Source: Ceratobasidium sp. AG-K
Lineage: Eukaryota > Basidiomycota > Agaricomycetes > Cantharellales > Ceratobasidiaceae
Assembly: GCA_037039685.1 (NCBI GenBank)
Contig: JAWNGF010000002.1
Span: forward strand, 6,138,001-6,202,000
Direction: 5' to 3'
DNA: 64,000 bases
Part shown: positions 35,858 to 46,172 of the stretch, piece after piece
Layout: every line of letters starts with the position of its first letter
Numbering within the stretch: position 1 is the first letter of the stretch
Notes under the pieces: generated by a model
What the model was told of the DNA's origin: nothing
Database searches by the model: none
The model's input: only the letters and a program-made list of their open reading frames with translations
Made by a program: the position numbers and the translations under genes

Positions 35858-37466
35858 CTGTGTGTGGAGAGACCAAAAAACCGGCAACGGAAACAATGTA
35901 CTTTAGAGCAACAAATGAGTCAACCATTGTTTACGCAAACGTTGCCGGAATCACAGAACCTACCCCAACCCTCATCGATTCTGGAGCTTCAAAGAACTTC
36001 TTGGACATCTCTTGGGCTCGATCCAACAACATCCCACTCATGGAACTTTCCACTCCGAGAAAAGTAATCGGTATCCAGGGAAAGGAACTCTCTCACCAAA
36101 TACGTTTCAAAGCGAAGCTGGAACTAGACGTGGAAGGAAGAACCTTTAAACAAATCTTCTTTGCTATGCCTACTGGGGAAACTAAACTTATCCTAGGACT
36201 AGAATGGTTAGAAGAAGCAAACCCGGTCATCGATTGGAAAACGAAGCACATATCATGGCGGCCAGAACCCATCAAAGCAAGAACAGCCTCAATAGACGAC
36301 CTACCCGAAGAATTCAAGGAATTTGCCGATGTCTTCAGTGAAGAGAAATTCAAAAGAATCCCAGATCATCGACCATACGACTGTGCCATCGATTTTAAGG
36401 AAGGAGCTGAACTTCCAAAACCGGCCAGACCAATCCCACTCTCTCCAGCAGAATCAATTGCACTAAGAGAATACCTGGATGAAGAGATCGCAGCAGGAAA
36501 AATCCGACCAAGCAAATCACCCATTGCATCACCTTGTTTCTTTGTTAAGAAACCCATCGATCAAAAAAATCCAGAAGCAGTTCGTCAACTACGACTTGTT
36601 CAAGACCTCAGAGGAGTAAACGCCATTACAAAGGACAACAGATTCCCAATGCCCCTAATGGAAGACCTCCTGGATAAAATCAAGGACGCGAAAATTTTCT
36701 CCAAGATTGATCTACGCATGGGTTTCAACAATATCAGAATTAGGGAAGGCGACGAATGGAAGACAGCTTTCAGAACAAAAGAAGGACTCTTCGAATACGT
36801 CGTCATGCCTTTTGGACTAAAAAACGCGCCCGCCATCTTCCAAAGATATATGAATCACATTTTCCATGATCTTATCGACGTATGTGTCATTGTATACATT
36901 GACGACATCCTGGTCTTCTCCAAGGACAGAAGCCAACATACCGTGGATGTCAGAAAAGTACTAAAGATATTACTGGAGGAAAATCTTTTCGCAAAGCTTC
37001 CAAAATGCGAATTCTTTGTCACCAAATTAACGTATACTGGACTTGGAATCAGCGATTCGGGCATCTCTATGGAGGAAGAAAAGGTCAAAGCAATAAAGGA
37101 GTGGAAGGAACCAAAAACAGTCAAGCAAGTCCAAGCATTCCTAGGATTCGCGAATTTCTACCAAAGATTTGTACCGAATTTCAGCCGTTTAGCAAAACCC
37201 CTGACAACCTTGACAAGAAAGGAGAACAAATGGGAATGGGGAAACAATCAGCAGGAAGCATTTGAAGCCTTAAAGCGGAGATCAGCAAGGAACCCACTCT
37301 ACGCCATCCGAACCCTGACAAACCCTTTTTCTTGGAAACAGACGCAAGTGGAGTAGCAATGGGAGCAATCCTGTCGCAAAGGCAAGATGATGGCTACCTA
37401 CATCCTATTGCCTTTCTTTCAAAATCTTTCAACGAGGCCCAGCTCAACTACGACGTCCACGATAAG
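35839..37466 (+). pseudogene. Gy3 Pol, first segment: protease and reverse transcriptase
   Basis: Starts in the -1 frame after gag. The protease site is LIDSGASKNF. The RT has RMGFNNIRIREGDEW, FGLKNAPAIFQRYM and the catalytic YIDDILVF. A one-base deletion (TTAAAGCGG instead of the TTAAAAGCGG of Gy2) near 37272 shifts the frame just before RNase H and causes a stop at 37354. The remaining RNase H DNA continues to the Gy4 junction, where ATAAG is the target duplication. Confidence 0.88.
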
Positions 37467-37964
37467 TGTCGCAACCTGCTAATGCCTATGGTTGACGACC
37501 GCTAATGGCCTTTGAGATGTGGAGCAATATGTGATAAGTCTTCTAAGACTCTATCACTAAGGTGGACGAACGCTAGTCTTGTCAGTACAAGTCACTAGCT
37601 CCTAAGTCCAAGTGGCTGCGCTAAAGGCTAAGTAGCCAAGTGCCTCTGATCACACTGCAGGGAGAGTAGACGAGGCGAAGCAAGCTGGGGATTACCATGC
37701 TTGCAAGCCAGTATATATACCCAGAGGACGAGTGAGTCATAGTAAGTACATGAGTCACACGTCCGAGTCAAAGTCCAAGTCATAAAAGAGGGCTGTGCAC
37801 ACCAGCCAATAGAAGACAGCATGAGTCATAAGACTCATGGTGACAAGACATCCATACACCTTACTAAACAAGGGAGAGGGCACAACAAAGGGGAAAGGCG
37901 CTTAAGGCGCCGGTACAAGCCACGAGACCGCAAACAGAGACAGAGGGAGAGACGGGTCACGACA
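37467..37964 (-). repeat. Gy4 3' LTR, 498 bp
   Basis: Plus-strand reading TGTCGCAACC...GGTCACGACA. It has a TATA-like run (gtatatatac) near 37711 and three TGAGTCA words (37733-37739, 37751-37757, 37822-37828), the core of Gcn4/AP-1-type sites. Next to it is a cccccccac run, the complement of the polypurine tract. Confidence 0.93.
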
Positions 37965-38004
37965 TTGCCCCCCCACAAAGGCGAGTGTAGTGGAGCGCAC
38001 TCGC

Positions 38005-39111
38005 CTACTTGCGGGCGACCCATTCCTTCAGTTCCAGCCACCCAACGCGTTCCGCCAGGGCGCGCATATCAGCCTCAAGGACGTCGTTCATTCGGTCCCA
38101 TTTTTCTTGGTAGAGACGGTCGAGCTCTTCTTGGTGGAGCTGTTGTAGGCGCTCGAGTTCTGCCGCCTCTCTCCTGGACCATTGTTCTTGTCTGTGGTCA
38201 AGCCACTTGTTGAGCTGTTCGACTGACCAAGATCCGCTTTGAACGAGGCGATAGGCCTCGAGGACGTTGGCGTCGCAGGGCATGCGATCGGCCGGTGGGT
38301 GGGGCTCGAGCTTGGCAATTGCCTGCCCGATATCGGCGATGAGGGCCTCGACGTTCTCCCGGGCCCTGTCCCAGGCCGCGTTCCACTCCCGTTCGACTCG
38401 CTCGGCGTCTTCGTCGGTGATGGCAGGAGGTGGGGGAACATCGACCGTTTCTTCGTCGGCTTCGTCGGCGCCTTTTGACCAGTTGAAGTTGGAGAGGGGG
38501 GTTTCGGGGTAAGTGTTGTCAGCGACTGGTGGTTCAGGCTTTTTCTGCCACTCACAGGGGGTGGGCCAGCCGCTGGTGAAGTCGTAGGAGCAGTTGCTCC
38601 ACCAAATCCCGTCCTCGTCGATGTGTCCTCCGTTTGCCAGAGCGACTCGGGGGTCAATTTCGCGCTTGAACCACAAGTCACCGTCCCATTTGTAGCCCGT
38701 GTCCCTGTTCCAGGCATCGGCGCTTTTGGTGACCACATCGTGGACGGTGAGTCCGACGCAGCCGCGGCAGTGGTAATACTTGCTGCGGCCGATGTCGGTC
38801 GGGTCGGCGGGCCGGGAGTCGGGGTGGCTAACCCAGAGGAGGGAGCCGAGTTGGGGGTGGACAAGGGACTTGCCCTCCTTGTCCCACTTGAGGTCGCCTC
38901 GCTTGGCGAGGGGGATGTAGCCGAGGTGGACCCCGGGTTCGAGATCGTTGGCCAGTTTCCTGGCCTCCTTGAGGGACCAGGGCGCTGTGGCCCTGCAGTT
39001 GATGGCATACTCGCCTGGTCCTCCGGCCCTAATGGCCTTGCTGTAGGCGGCGCTGAGCCTGTAAGAGGCACGGCGGGCAGCGGCGGTGGTGTTGGAGCGG
39101 ACGGGGGCCAT
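38005..39111 (-). CDS. Gy4 third ORF, unknown accessory protein
   Basis: 368 codons starting MAPVRSNTTAAARR. It overlaps pol for 1024 nt in the -1 frame and outlasts it by 83 nt. I do not recognise the product. It shares with the Gy1-3 ORF the arrangement LGSLLWV, then YHCRGCVGLTVHDVV about 30 residues on (LGEFQWV ... FVCRGCAAFQV in the others), plus a Trp-rich second half and basic N-terminus. This suggests a common, fast-diverging accessory protein. The C-terminal 100 residues are strongly helical and charged (QEQWSRREAAELERLQQ), likely a coiled coil. There is no signal peptide, membrane segment or integrase/RNase signature. Its start is the first ATG in this frame. Confidence 0.72.
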   Translation of the reverse strand: MAPVRSNTTAAARRASYRLSAAYSKAIRAGGPGEYAINCRATAPWSLKEARKLANDLEPGVHLGYIPLAKRGDLKWDKEGKSLVHPQLGSLLWVSHPDSRPADPTDIGRSKYYHCRGCVGLTVHDVVTKSADAWNRDTGYKWDGDLWFKREIDPRVALANGGHIDEDGIWWSNCSYDFTSGWPTPCEWQKKPEPPVADNTYPETPLSNFNWSKGADEADEETVDVPPPPAITDEDAERVEREWNAAWDRARENVEALIADIGQAIAKLEPHPPADRMPCDANVLEAYRLVQSGSWSVEQLNKWLDHRQEQWSRREAAELERLQQLHQEELDRLYQEKWDRMNDVLEADMRALAERVGWLELKEWVARK

Positions 39112-42100
39112 TGTAAAGGGAGATAAGGAGTTTTTGATAGGTGGTTGGCTAAGAGCGGACTGGAAGTGGTAGGCTGAGTAGCTGGGATGAGGACTTCAGC
39201 TGCCTTTCCTCTCGTCTTTTTGTATTCCTGTGGTTTGAAATTCGGTGGGAGAGGGCCGGTGGGAAAGTCTTTCTGGAACTTTCTCATGACATGAGTCAGC
39301 TCGGCAAAGTTCTCTGCTGGTTCTTCTGTATCTTCCACGGGGCTATAGCCTTTCCATCTGATGCGGTATTTCAGCCCATCAGGGTCTTGATGCCAATCTA
39401 CAATCTTCTCTACTTCATATTCTTCTTCTCCTTTTTCAGTCACGATCGGTGGAGGTCGGGGTTGATTTCGTTGGAAGTCTAGGTCTTCAATATAGGGGGT
39501 CAACATGTTTCCATGGAAGACGTTGTGGATTCGCATGGTTTTTGGAAGATCAAGTTGGTAGGCATGTGAAGAGATTTGTTTCTTCACAACAAAGGGGCCT
39601 GTCTTCTTGTCATCAAGCTTCTTGCTTGGGTGTCTTGTGGAAATGTTGGTAGTCAGGAGCCAGACGTTGTCCCCTTCCTTGTATTGTGCCTTTGGGGCTT
39701 CTTCCCTTGACTGATGGTATTCCATCAGAGCTTTTGTTTCTTCCCACACAGCTTCCATGTCCTTTGTCCACTTGTCTCCTTCTGGGGAGCGAGTCACATA
39801 GTCCTCGATAGACCATTTGGGAGTCATGCTGTAGACGACCTCAAAGGGGGATTTGTTTGTGACTCGGTTCTTGTGATTGTTGTGACAAAATTCGGCGATG
39901 GGTAGCCATTTTGCCCAGTCATCTTGTTTGTAATTTCCAAAGATGCGTATCCATCCTTCAAGCCACTGGTTCGTTCTTTCTACCAGGCCATCAGTTTCAG
40001 GGTGGAAGGCAGTAGAGAATGTTCCTTGGATTCCTAGCCGCTTGTAGACAGCTTCCAAGAAGTGTGATTTGAAGGTGGTCCCTCTATCCGAAACAGTGGT
40101 TTTGGGGAATCCATGCAGACACCATACTTCTTTCACAAAGATATTGGCTAGTTCTTCTGAATTTGTGGATTCTTTGCAGGGGATGAAGTGTGCCATTCTG
40201 GAGAAGCGGTCCATCACGACAAGGACGCTGTCAAACCCCTGTGATTTTGGTAGTTTCACAATAAAGTCATAGGCGATATTTTCCCAGGGCTTTTCCGGAA
40301 TAGGCAAGGGTTTGAGTGGTAGGTGTCCTTTGCTTCCCTTCCCCCTCTGGCACGCTTCACAGCTTTCAACATACCTGTTGACTTGGGCTTTCATACCTGG
40401 CCAGTAGTAATTTCTAGAGATAAGTTCTAGAGTCCTGGCTTGCCCTTGGTGACCCGCAATGGGCGAGTCATGGTAGAGCTTGAGAAGCTTCAGTTTGATG
40501 TCCCTTTCGTCAGGAACAACAATTCTTCCTTGATACCAGAGGAGATCTTCACTCATTTCGTAGTCTTTGAACTGCTTTTTCACAGAAGGGGGTAGGTCTT
40601 CCTTTCCTTTGGTGCTTTTGATCAGGGTTTCTAGACTTTCGTCTTCCTCTAGGGCTTCCTTGATTTCTGCGATAATGTTGTCGCTCATCAAGGCTGAGAA
40701 TCCCTTGAAATTTTCGGCAGAGATCATGACTTGTTCTGCAGTCGCAATGTCATTGTGATCGCTTCTTCTTGAGAGGATGTCCGGTTTTTCTGACATTTTT
40801 CCAGGTCTGTAGTGGATCTCGAAATTGTAGCTTGCCAGCATGAGAAGCCATCTGTTGTGTCTTTGATTGAAAGTGCTGGCCTTCTGCCAGTAGGTGAGGT
40901 TTTTGTGATCCGTGTAGATCACGATTGGTTCCCTTGTTCCTTCTAGATGGATGCGCCAGTGTCGTAGCGCTTCTATGATAGCAAGAAGTTCCTTGTCATG
41001 TGTGTCGTAGTTCAGTTCTGCTTCCTTGAAGCTTTTTGAGAGAAACCCTACTGGGTGTAAGTATCCATCCTTTTGTCGTTGGCTGAGTATGGCTCCCATT
41101 GCAACCCCTGAGGCATCTGTTTCGAGGAAGTATTGTTTTGATTCGTCAGGATGTGCCAGTACTGGCTCCTTTGAGATGACATCTTTCAGAGAATCAAAAG
41201 CTTCTTGGTGTTCGGAATTCCATTCCCACTTCCTGTCCTTTCTTGTCAATTGAGTCAGGGGTTTGACAATTGAAGAGAAGGCCACCACGAATCTTCTATA
41301 GAAGTTGCAGAAACCAATGAAAGCCTGTAGTTGTTTCACGGTCCTTGGGGTGGGCCATTCTTGGATAGTTTTGATCTTGTCTTTGTTCATGGAAATGCCG
41401 TTTTCATCGACAACGAACCCAACCCAGTCGGCCCTCTTTCCATAGAAGGTACATTTCTTCAAATTTCCAAAAAGGTTGTTCTTCCTCAATCTTTGCAAGA
41501 CCTCCTTGATATCAATGGTGTGCTGATCTCTTCCTCGGGAAATAATAAGGATGTCATCAATGTAGATCACAATCTTCACTCCAATCATGTCCCTGAAGAT
41601 GTGGTCCATCATTCTTTGGAAGGTAGATGGTGCATTCTTGAGGCCAAAGGCCATCACAGTGTACTCGAAAAGTCCTTCTGAGGTGATGAATGCCGTTTTC
41701 CATTCGTCTCCTTCTCTGATCCTGACGTTCCAGAAGCCGTTCTTCAGGTCAAGCGAAGTGATAAAAAGTTCCTCCTTCGAGCTTTCTCCAGTCTTTTTGA
41801 AAATCTCTAGGAGTTGTTCAAGGAGTGGAATTGGATATCGGTCTGGGATGGTTTCTTCGTTTGCTCCTCTGTAGTCAACAACAGGACGTAGGTCAGGGAT
41901 GGTCTGTCCTTTCTTCAGGGCTTTCTTGACGAAGAAAAGGCTTGCAGCAAGAGGAGATTTGCTGGGTCTGATACGTCCTGAGTGGAGTTCACTCTTGATG
42001 TATTCCTTCGTTGCTTCCCTTTCCCTTGGTGAGAGAGGGTAGGCCTTTTTTGGTTTTGGAAGCCGATTGTTGTCATAGAAATCGATTCTACAATCCCATT

Positions 42101-42620
42101 CTCTGTGTTCTGGGAGCTTGTCGTATTTTTCTTCGTCAAAGACATCTTTGAACTCTTTGAGTTCCTTTGGAAGTTCCTGGAGGAGTCCTGCTTTGGCGAT
42201 CAAGGGGTCCTCTATTTTCCATTTGACAGCAAAGGGGGACCATGATATTTCAGGGTTGGTCTCCTTCAGCCATGGCATTCCTAAGATCATGGGTTGTGTG
42301 CCAGTATTCATGACGTAGAATTTTTGGCAAAAAGTTCTTTCTTCTAGATCAAACTTCAGCTTGCACCTGAATTGGATCTGATCCCTTTGTGTTTTTCCGT
42401 CGATAGTTTCAATGCTTCTGGGAGTTTGTAATTTGGTCAAAGGGATGTTGTTTTCTTTGGCAAATTTCAGGTCGATGAAGTTTCTAGATGAGCCGGAGTC
42501 GATGAGAGTTGAGATTTTTCCCGTGATTCCCTCTGCAGTTGTGTATACCATGGGTGTTTCATTTGTAGCCTTGTAATAGTATACATTTTGCAGAGAGGAT
42601 ATCGGGGCATCTTCACACAC
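38088..42620 (-). CDS. Gy4 Pol: protease, RT, RNase H, integrase, chromodomain
   Basis: 1510 uninterrupted codons in the -1 frame after gag; the frame begins at a GTG, so fusion with Gag by frameshifting is likely. Protease LIDSGSSRNF has its aspartate at about 41. RT motifs include DLKNGFWNVRIREGDEW, FGLKNAPSTFQRMM and YIDDILII (about 350). RNase H is FLETDASGVAMGAIL (about 497). The integrase finger is HQGQARTLELI...CEACQR (about 722-760), followed by VVMDRFSRMAHF, SDRGTTFKS and ETDGLVERTNQWLEGW (D,D,E). The chromodomain EYEVEKIVDW...IRWKGYSPVEDTEEP is at about 1062-1115. The last 350 residues are Pro/Ser/Thr-rich and coincide with the overlapping third ORF, so they may not be under selection as protein. 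Confidence 0.92.
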   Translation of the reverse strand: MCEDAPISSLQNVYYYKATNETPMVYTTAEGITGKISTLIDSGSSRNFIDLKFAKENNIPLTKLQTPRSIETIDGKTQRDQIQFRCKLKFDLEERTFCQKFYVMNTGTQPMILGMPWLKETNPEISWSPFAVKWKIEDPLIAKAGLLQELPKELKEFKDVFDEEKYDKLPEHREWDCRIDFYDNNRLPKPKKAYPLSPREREATKEYIKSELHSGRIRPSKSPLAASLFFVKKALKKGQTIPDLRPVVDYRGANEETIPDRYPIPLLEQLLEIFKKTGESSKEELFITSLDLKNGFWNVRIREGDEWKTAFITSEGLFEYTVMAFGLKNAPSTFQRMMDHIFRDMIGVKIVIYIDDILIISRGRDQHTIDIKEVLQRLRKNNLFGNLKKCTFYGKRADWVGFVVDENGISMNKDKIKTIQEWPTPRTVKQLQAFIGFCNFYRRFVVAFSSIVKPLTQLTRKDRKWEWNSEHQEAFDSLKDVISKEPVLAHPDESKQYFLETDASGVAMGAILSQRQKDGYLHPVGFLSKSFKEAELNYDTHDKELLAIIEALRHWRIHLEGTREPIVIYTDHKNLTYWQKASTFNQRHNRWLLMLASYNFEIHYRPGKMSEKPDILSRRSDHNDIATAEQVMISAENFKGFSALMSDNIIAEIKEALEEDESLETLIKSTKGKEDLPPSVKKQFKDYEMSEDLLWYQGRIVVPDERDIKLKLLKLYHDSPIAGHQGQARTLELISRNYYWPGMKAQVNRYVESCEACQRGKGSKGHLPLKPLPIPEKPWENIAYDFIVKLPKSQGFDSVLVVMDRFSRMAHFIPCKESTNSEELANIFVKEVWCLHGFPKTTVSDRGTTFKSHFLEAVYKRLGIQGTFSTAFHPETDGLVERTNQWLEGWIRIFGNYKQDDWAKWLPIAEFCHNNHKNRVTNKSPFEVVYSMTPKWSIEDYVTRSPEGDKWTKDMEAVWEETKALMEYHQSREEAPKAQYKEGDNVWLLTTNISTRHPSKKLDDKKTGPFVVKKQISSHAYQLDLPKTMRIHNVFHGNMLTPYIEDLDFQRNQPRPPPIVTEKGEEEYEVEKIVDWHQDPDGLKYRIRWKGYSPVEDTEEPAENFAELTHVMRKFQKDFPTGPLPPNFKPQEYKKTRGKAAEVLIPATQPTTSSPLLANHLSKTPYLPLQWPPSAPTPPPLPAVPLTGSAPPTARPLGPEDQASMPSTAGPQRPGPSRRPGNWPTISNPGSTSATSPSPSEATSSGTRRASPLSTPNSAPSSGLATPTPGPPTRPTSAAASITTAAAASDSPSTMWSPKAPMPGTGTRATNGTVTCGSSAKLTPESLWQTEDTSTRTGFGGATAPTTSPAAGPPPVSGRKSLNHQSLTTLTPKPPSPTSTGQKAPTKPTKKRSMFPHLLPSPTKTPSESNGSGTRPGTGPGRTSRPSSPISGRQLPSSSPTHRPIACPATPTSSRPIASFKADLGQSNSSTSGLTTDKNNGPGERRQNSSAYNSSTKKSSTVSTKKNGTE

Positions 42621-42637
42621 GGTGGAGAGACGCCCGT

Positions 42638-44800
42638 CTAGTTTTCCGACTCGGAGTCGGTGGATCCATTCTCATCCTTCTTGACTTCTGCGGCCTTTCC
42701 TTTCACAGGTTTCTTTCCCTTGTCCTTGTAGGTCCATTCCTTTGTGCAGTCAGCAAGATTGTGACCTGCCTCTCCGCACTTGATGCAGAGGTTGTTTTCC
42801 CTTCGGCGTTTCTTTTCTTCCTTTGGGACTAGATCCCCTTTGATCTTCTGGGTCCTGGAACCTTCCGCCTGAGTAGGTTGTTCGTTCTTCTTCCTTGTGC
42901 TGACCGGATTGGTCAGCTTGTTGATTTCTTCCGCTTGCAGGGCGATGTTGATCCATCCTTCGAGGTCTCGCTGTTCCGCTCCTACTCTATCCCGGAGTTC
43001 TTCACGAACGAGTTCTGCTTTGATGAAGCGGTTCAGTCCTTGTCTGAATCGTGCCGCTAGTGCTGCGTCGTTCCAGTCAAGTTCTTGGGCAAGGAGTCGG
43101 AAGTCAGAGACATATTCAGATACGCTCTTGTTTTGGTAGAGTCGCTGGATCCCTTGTTCAGCTTGAACCTTCTTGCTGGGATCGCTCCATTGCCTGTTGT
43201 AGGCTTCTTGAAAAGCTTCCCATGAATCTAGCCAGGGGTGGTCTAGATTGTCGTTGTACCTATTGAGAACCGGCTGTGCCCAGTTTCCAGCAGGACCTTC
43301 TGCCATGTTCATCAATACTGCCACAATGCGCCGTTCATCCGTGTCATATTGGGTAGGGTTCAGATGAAAATAGGCCTTCATTCTTGCAAGGAAGGTTTTG
43401 GCTGCTGTTCCCCTGGTCCCTTCAAAAGCTTTCGGCATTTTGATGCGTGGCCCTGAGTTTCCTCTGTTGCCTTCTTGATTTGTTTGGAAGATAAAAGTCC
43501 TTCCTTCATCCCTGATTTGATATCCAGATTGTCCTTGTACCTCGAATGAGGGTGATTGTCGTCCCTGTGGTGGAAGATGAGGAGCTGGCTCTCTTCGTCG
43601 TGGAGCATCAAGGGACGTCCGTCGCGATTCTTCCCTTCGGTGTTCGGATTCCGCTTGGGCGTCAGCACCTATTTGTTCAAGAAGGTCGAATGTTTCCCTT
43701 GTTCGTAGGCGAACTTCTTGCATCCTAGTGGTTTGATCCTGGAAACCGTCAGTAACTTCCTCATCAATCCTTCCAAGGGTGATGGTCATATTTCTCATTC
43801 CCTCCGCCATCCTTCCTAGGGTTTCCTCAATGCGTGTAATACGCTGGGTTTGTCCTTGGAAGGTTTGGTTCATCAGGAGATTGAGATTGTTCAACCTGTC
43901 GTTGATTTGTTCGGAATTTTCAACCGATCATTCGAAGGTTTCAATGATTCGCTGTTGGACGCGATCCACACTCCTAAGCCTTTCATAGAAAGTGTTGACT
44001 CCGTCTTCCGTTCTAGACGCGATGCGCTCGATTCGCTGCATCATGTTTGTTGTGTCTTGGTTTTGTAGATCCCATCGTCGTTCCATCCCTTCAATTCTAA
44101 GGGCTTGGACTGCGTTCTCCTGTTGATATTGGATCTGAAGTGTATTGAAGATCCTTTCCAGGACTTGGATTGGATTTCCTTCCATGTTTTCCATCAGTCG
44201 TTCTTGTCTCAATTCTTCGTCCTGTGGAAGTGACTCAACACTTCCTTGTGATTGGAAGGTTGATGGCACGCTCAGGGCACTGTGAGTTCTGGGAACTTCC
44301 ACAAGTGGTGGCATGGATGCAGGGGTAGCTATTGGAGGTGGAAATTGAATTCCGAAATCGGGAAATGCTAGAGGACGTCTTGTTCCTGTTGTTCCAGTGT
44401 TTGATGGTCCTGGGGTTGCGTTTCTAAGTGGTCCTGGTATCCTAATCACACGCACAGCCCTAGGGCTAATCACACTTTCCCCATGGAGAGTGACGACTGG
44501 AGCTGCTGGTGGTGGCATGTTGATTGGATTTTCAACTACTCTAATTGTTGGTGAAGTGGACCTTTGCTCGTGTGAAATCCTAGTTTCTTCTTGAGTTCCA
44601 GATGTTTCGATAATGTTGCCGATTCCTCCTGGGACGCTGGTAGAAGGGGGTCTTGATGCGCGGCTGCCAGTCCTAAGTGGTGCCGTCCAATTGCCTGCCC
44701 GTTCCCTTGCTCCTCTTGAGGGATTCGATCGGATTTCAACTATTGTGCCAGTTGGAGCCTCGCTCCTTTGAGACGTTGCACTTGAGGATCGATTGTCCAT
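42638..44800 (-). pseudogene. Gy4 Gag with one nonsense codon
   Basis: Frame starting MDNRSSSATSQRS, interrupted by TGA at 43928-43930 (FE*SVEN) and otherwise open to TAG at 42638. It has a coiled-coil-like stretch around the break, a retrotransposon gag domain (NWAQPVLNRY, WEAFQEAYNRQWSDP) and the zinc knuckle CIKCGEAGHNLADC near the end. Because the LTRs are identical, the stop is either very recent or was already present in the copied RNA, with Gag supplied in trans. The start was taken as the first ATG after the 5' LTR that keeps the frame. Confidence 0.85.
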
Positions 44801-44857
44801 GTTGTCACGTGACCTTGTTTTCTCGTGGCTCAGCGTACAAAGGAGCTTGCTTCGCAA

Positions 44858-45355
44858 TGTCGCAACCTGCTAATGCCTATGGTTGACGACCGCTAATGGC
44901 CTTTGAGATGTGGAGCAATATGTGATAAGTCTTCTAAGACTCTATCACTAAGGTGGACGAACGCTAGTCTTGTCAGTACAAGTCACTAGCTCCTAAGTCC
45001 AAGTGGCTGCGCTAAAGGCTAAGTAGCCAAGTGCCTCTGATCACACTGCAGGGAGAGTAGACGAGGCGAAGCAAGCTGGGGATTACCATGCTTGCAAGCC
45101 AGTATATATACCCAGAGGACGAGTGAGTCATAGTAAGTACATGAGTCACACGTCCGAGTCAAAGTCCAAGTCATAAAAGAGGGCTGTGCACACCAGCCAA
45201 TAGAAGACAGCATGAGTCATAAGACTCATGGTGACAAGACATCCATACACCTTACTAAACAAGGGAGAGGGCACAACAAAGGGGAAAGGCGCTTAAGGCG
45301 CCGGTACAAGCCACGAGACCGCAAACAGAGACAGAGGGAGAGACGGGTCACGACA
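44858..45355 (-). repeat. Gy4 5' LTR, 498 bp
   Basis: Identical by eye to 37467-37964. On the minus strand it is followed by TTGCGAAGCAAGCTCC, where the primer binding site should lie. No tRNA match was recognised. Confidence 0.93.
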
Positions 45356-45360
45356 ATAAG

Positions 45361-45711
45361 GAACTTATGGCTATTATAGAATCTTTAACACATTGGAGAC
45401 TATATCTAGAAGGAACAAAAGACCCCATCACCATCTACACCGATCATAGGAACCTACAGTTCTGGAAGGAAGCAAGAACTTTCAACCGTCGACACGCAAG
45501 ATGGCATCAATTGCTTGCTTCCTATAACTTTGATATCATATACCGCCCTGGAATCCTTTCATCTAAACCGGACCTATTGTCTAGACGATCCGACCATGAA
45601 GATATTCCCACGCCTGAACAGGTTATGATATCTGTCGAAAGGTTCAAAGGATTTGTGGGACAAGTAAACACAAATATCATAGAAACTATCAAGGAGGCTC
45701 AGGATACAGAT
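45361..45711 (+). pseudogene. Gy3 Pol, second segment: RNase H end
   Basis: Continues the Gy3 RNase H frame after the Gy4 duplication: ELMAIIESLTHWRLYLEG, IYTDHRNLQFW and DIIYRPGILSSKPDLLSRR, the typical gypsy RNase H/connection region. It ends where the solo LTR enters, with CAGAT as target duplication. Confidence 0.88.
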
Positions 45712-46167
45712 TGTCGTGAGCTAGCTCACTCCATCGGACTTGCCCGTTGTCTCGCCCTCCTGTCTCCTTCTTTACGTTACGTTCTCGTTTCCGTTTGCCG
45801 CGTTGCCACCTTCTTGTGGTTATTCTGTTACATTGTGTAACGCGGCTGTGCTTTGTACGAGTCATGTCTGTTCATACAGCATGACTCACATGGACACTCC
45901 TGACTGGTTGACTGCTTTGACTCATGTGGCTACGCTGTGTATGACTCGGCCACTTCTTATATATATATAGAGGACCAACAAGCCTGGTAACCCCAGCTTG
46001 TTTTGTCTCGTCAAAACATCCCCTCTGAGTGACACTTAGAACCACCCCTACCCTCAAGAGCCTACAGATGCTTAAGTGCGTTGCGGTTCAAAAGGTCACT
46101 CAGGTCTTAGTGCCGTCCACTCTCCATCGCGGCTTGTCTCATAGCCACCAAGAAGAAGCTTACGACA
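45712..46167 (+). repeat. Solo LTR of the Gy1/Gy2/Gy3 family, 456 bp
   Basis: Runs TGTCGTGAGC...GCTTACGACA and is flanked by CAGAT on both sides (45707-45711 and 46168-46172), with no internal element sequence. The Gy3 pol frame continues across it once one CAGAT is removed. It is therefore a separate insertion that has since lost its interior by LTR-LTR recombination. It is not one of the Gy3 LTRs. Confidence 0.93.
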
Positions 46168-46172
46168 CAGAT

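Larger units (their letters stand above)
37467..45355 (-). mobile_element. Gy4: second chromodomain gypsy family, nested in Gy3
   Basis: LTRs 37467-37964 and 44858-45355 (498 bp), identical by my reading, duplication ATAAG (37462-37466 and 45356-45360). 7889 bp with gag 44800-42638, pol 42620-38088 and a third ORF 39111-38005 on the minus strand. It is inserted in the RNase H codons of Gy3. It is distinct from Gy1-3 in LTR sequence and only moderately similar in Pol, but has the same layout. Identical LTRs and an unbroken 1510-codon pol make it the youngest insertion here. Its gag carries a TGA. Confidence 0.95.
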
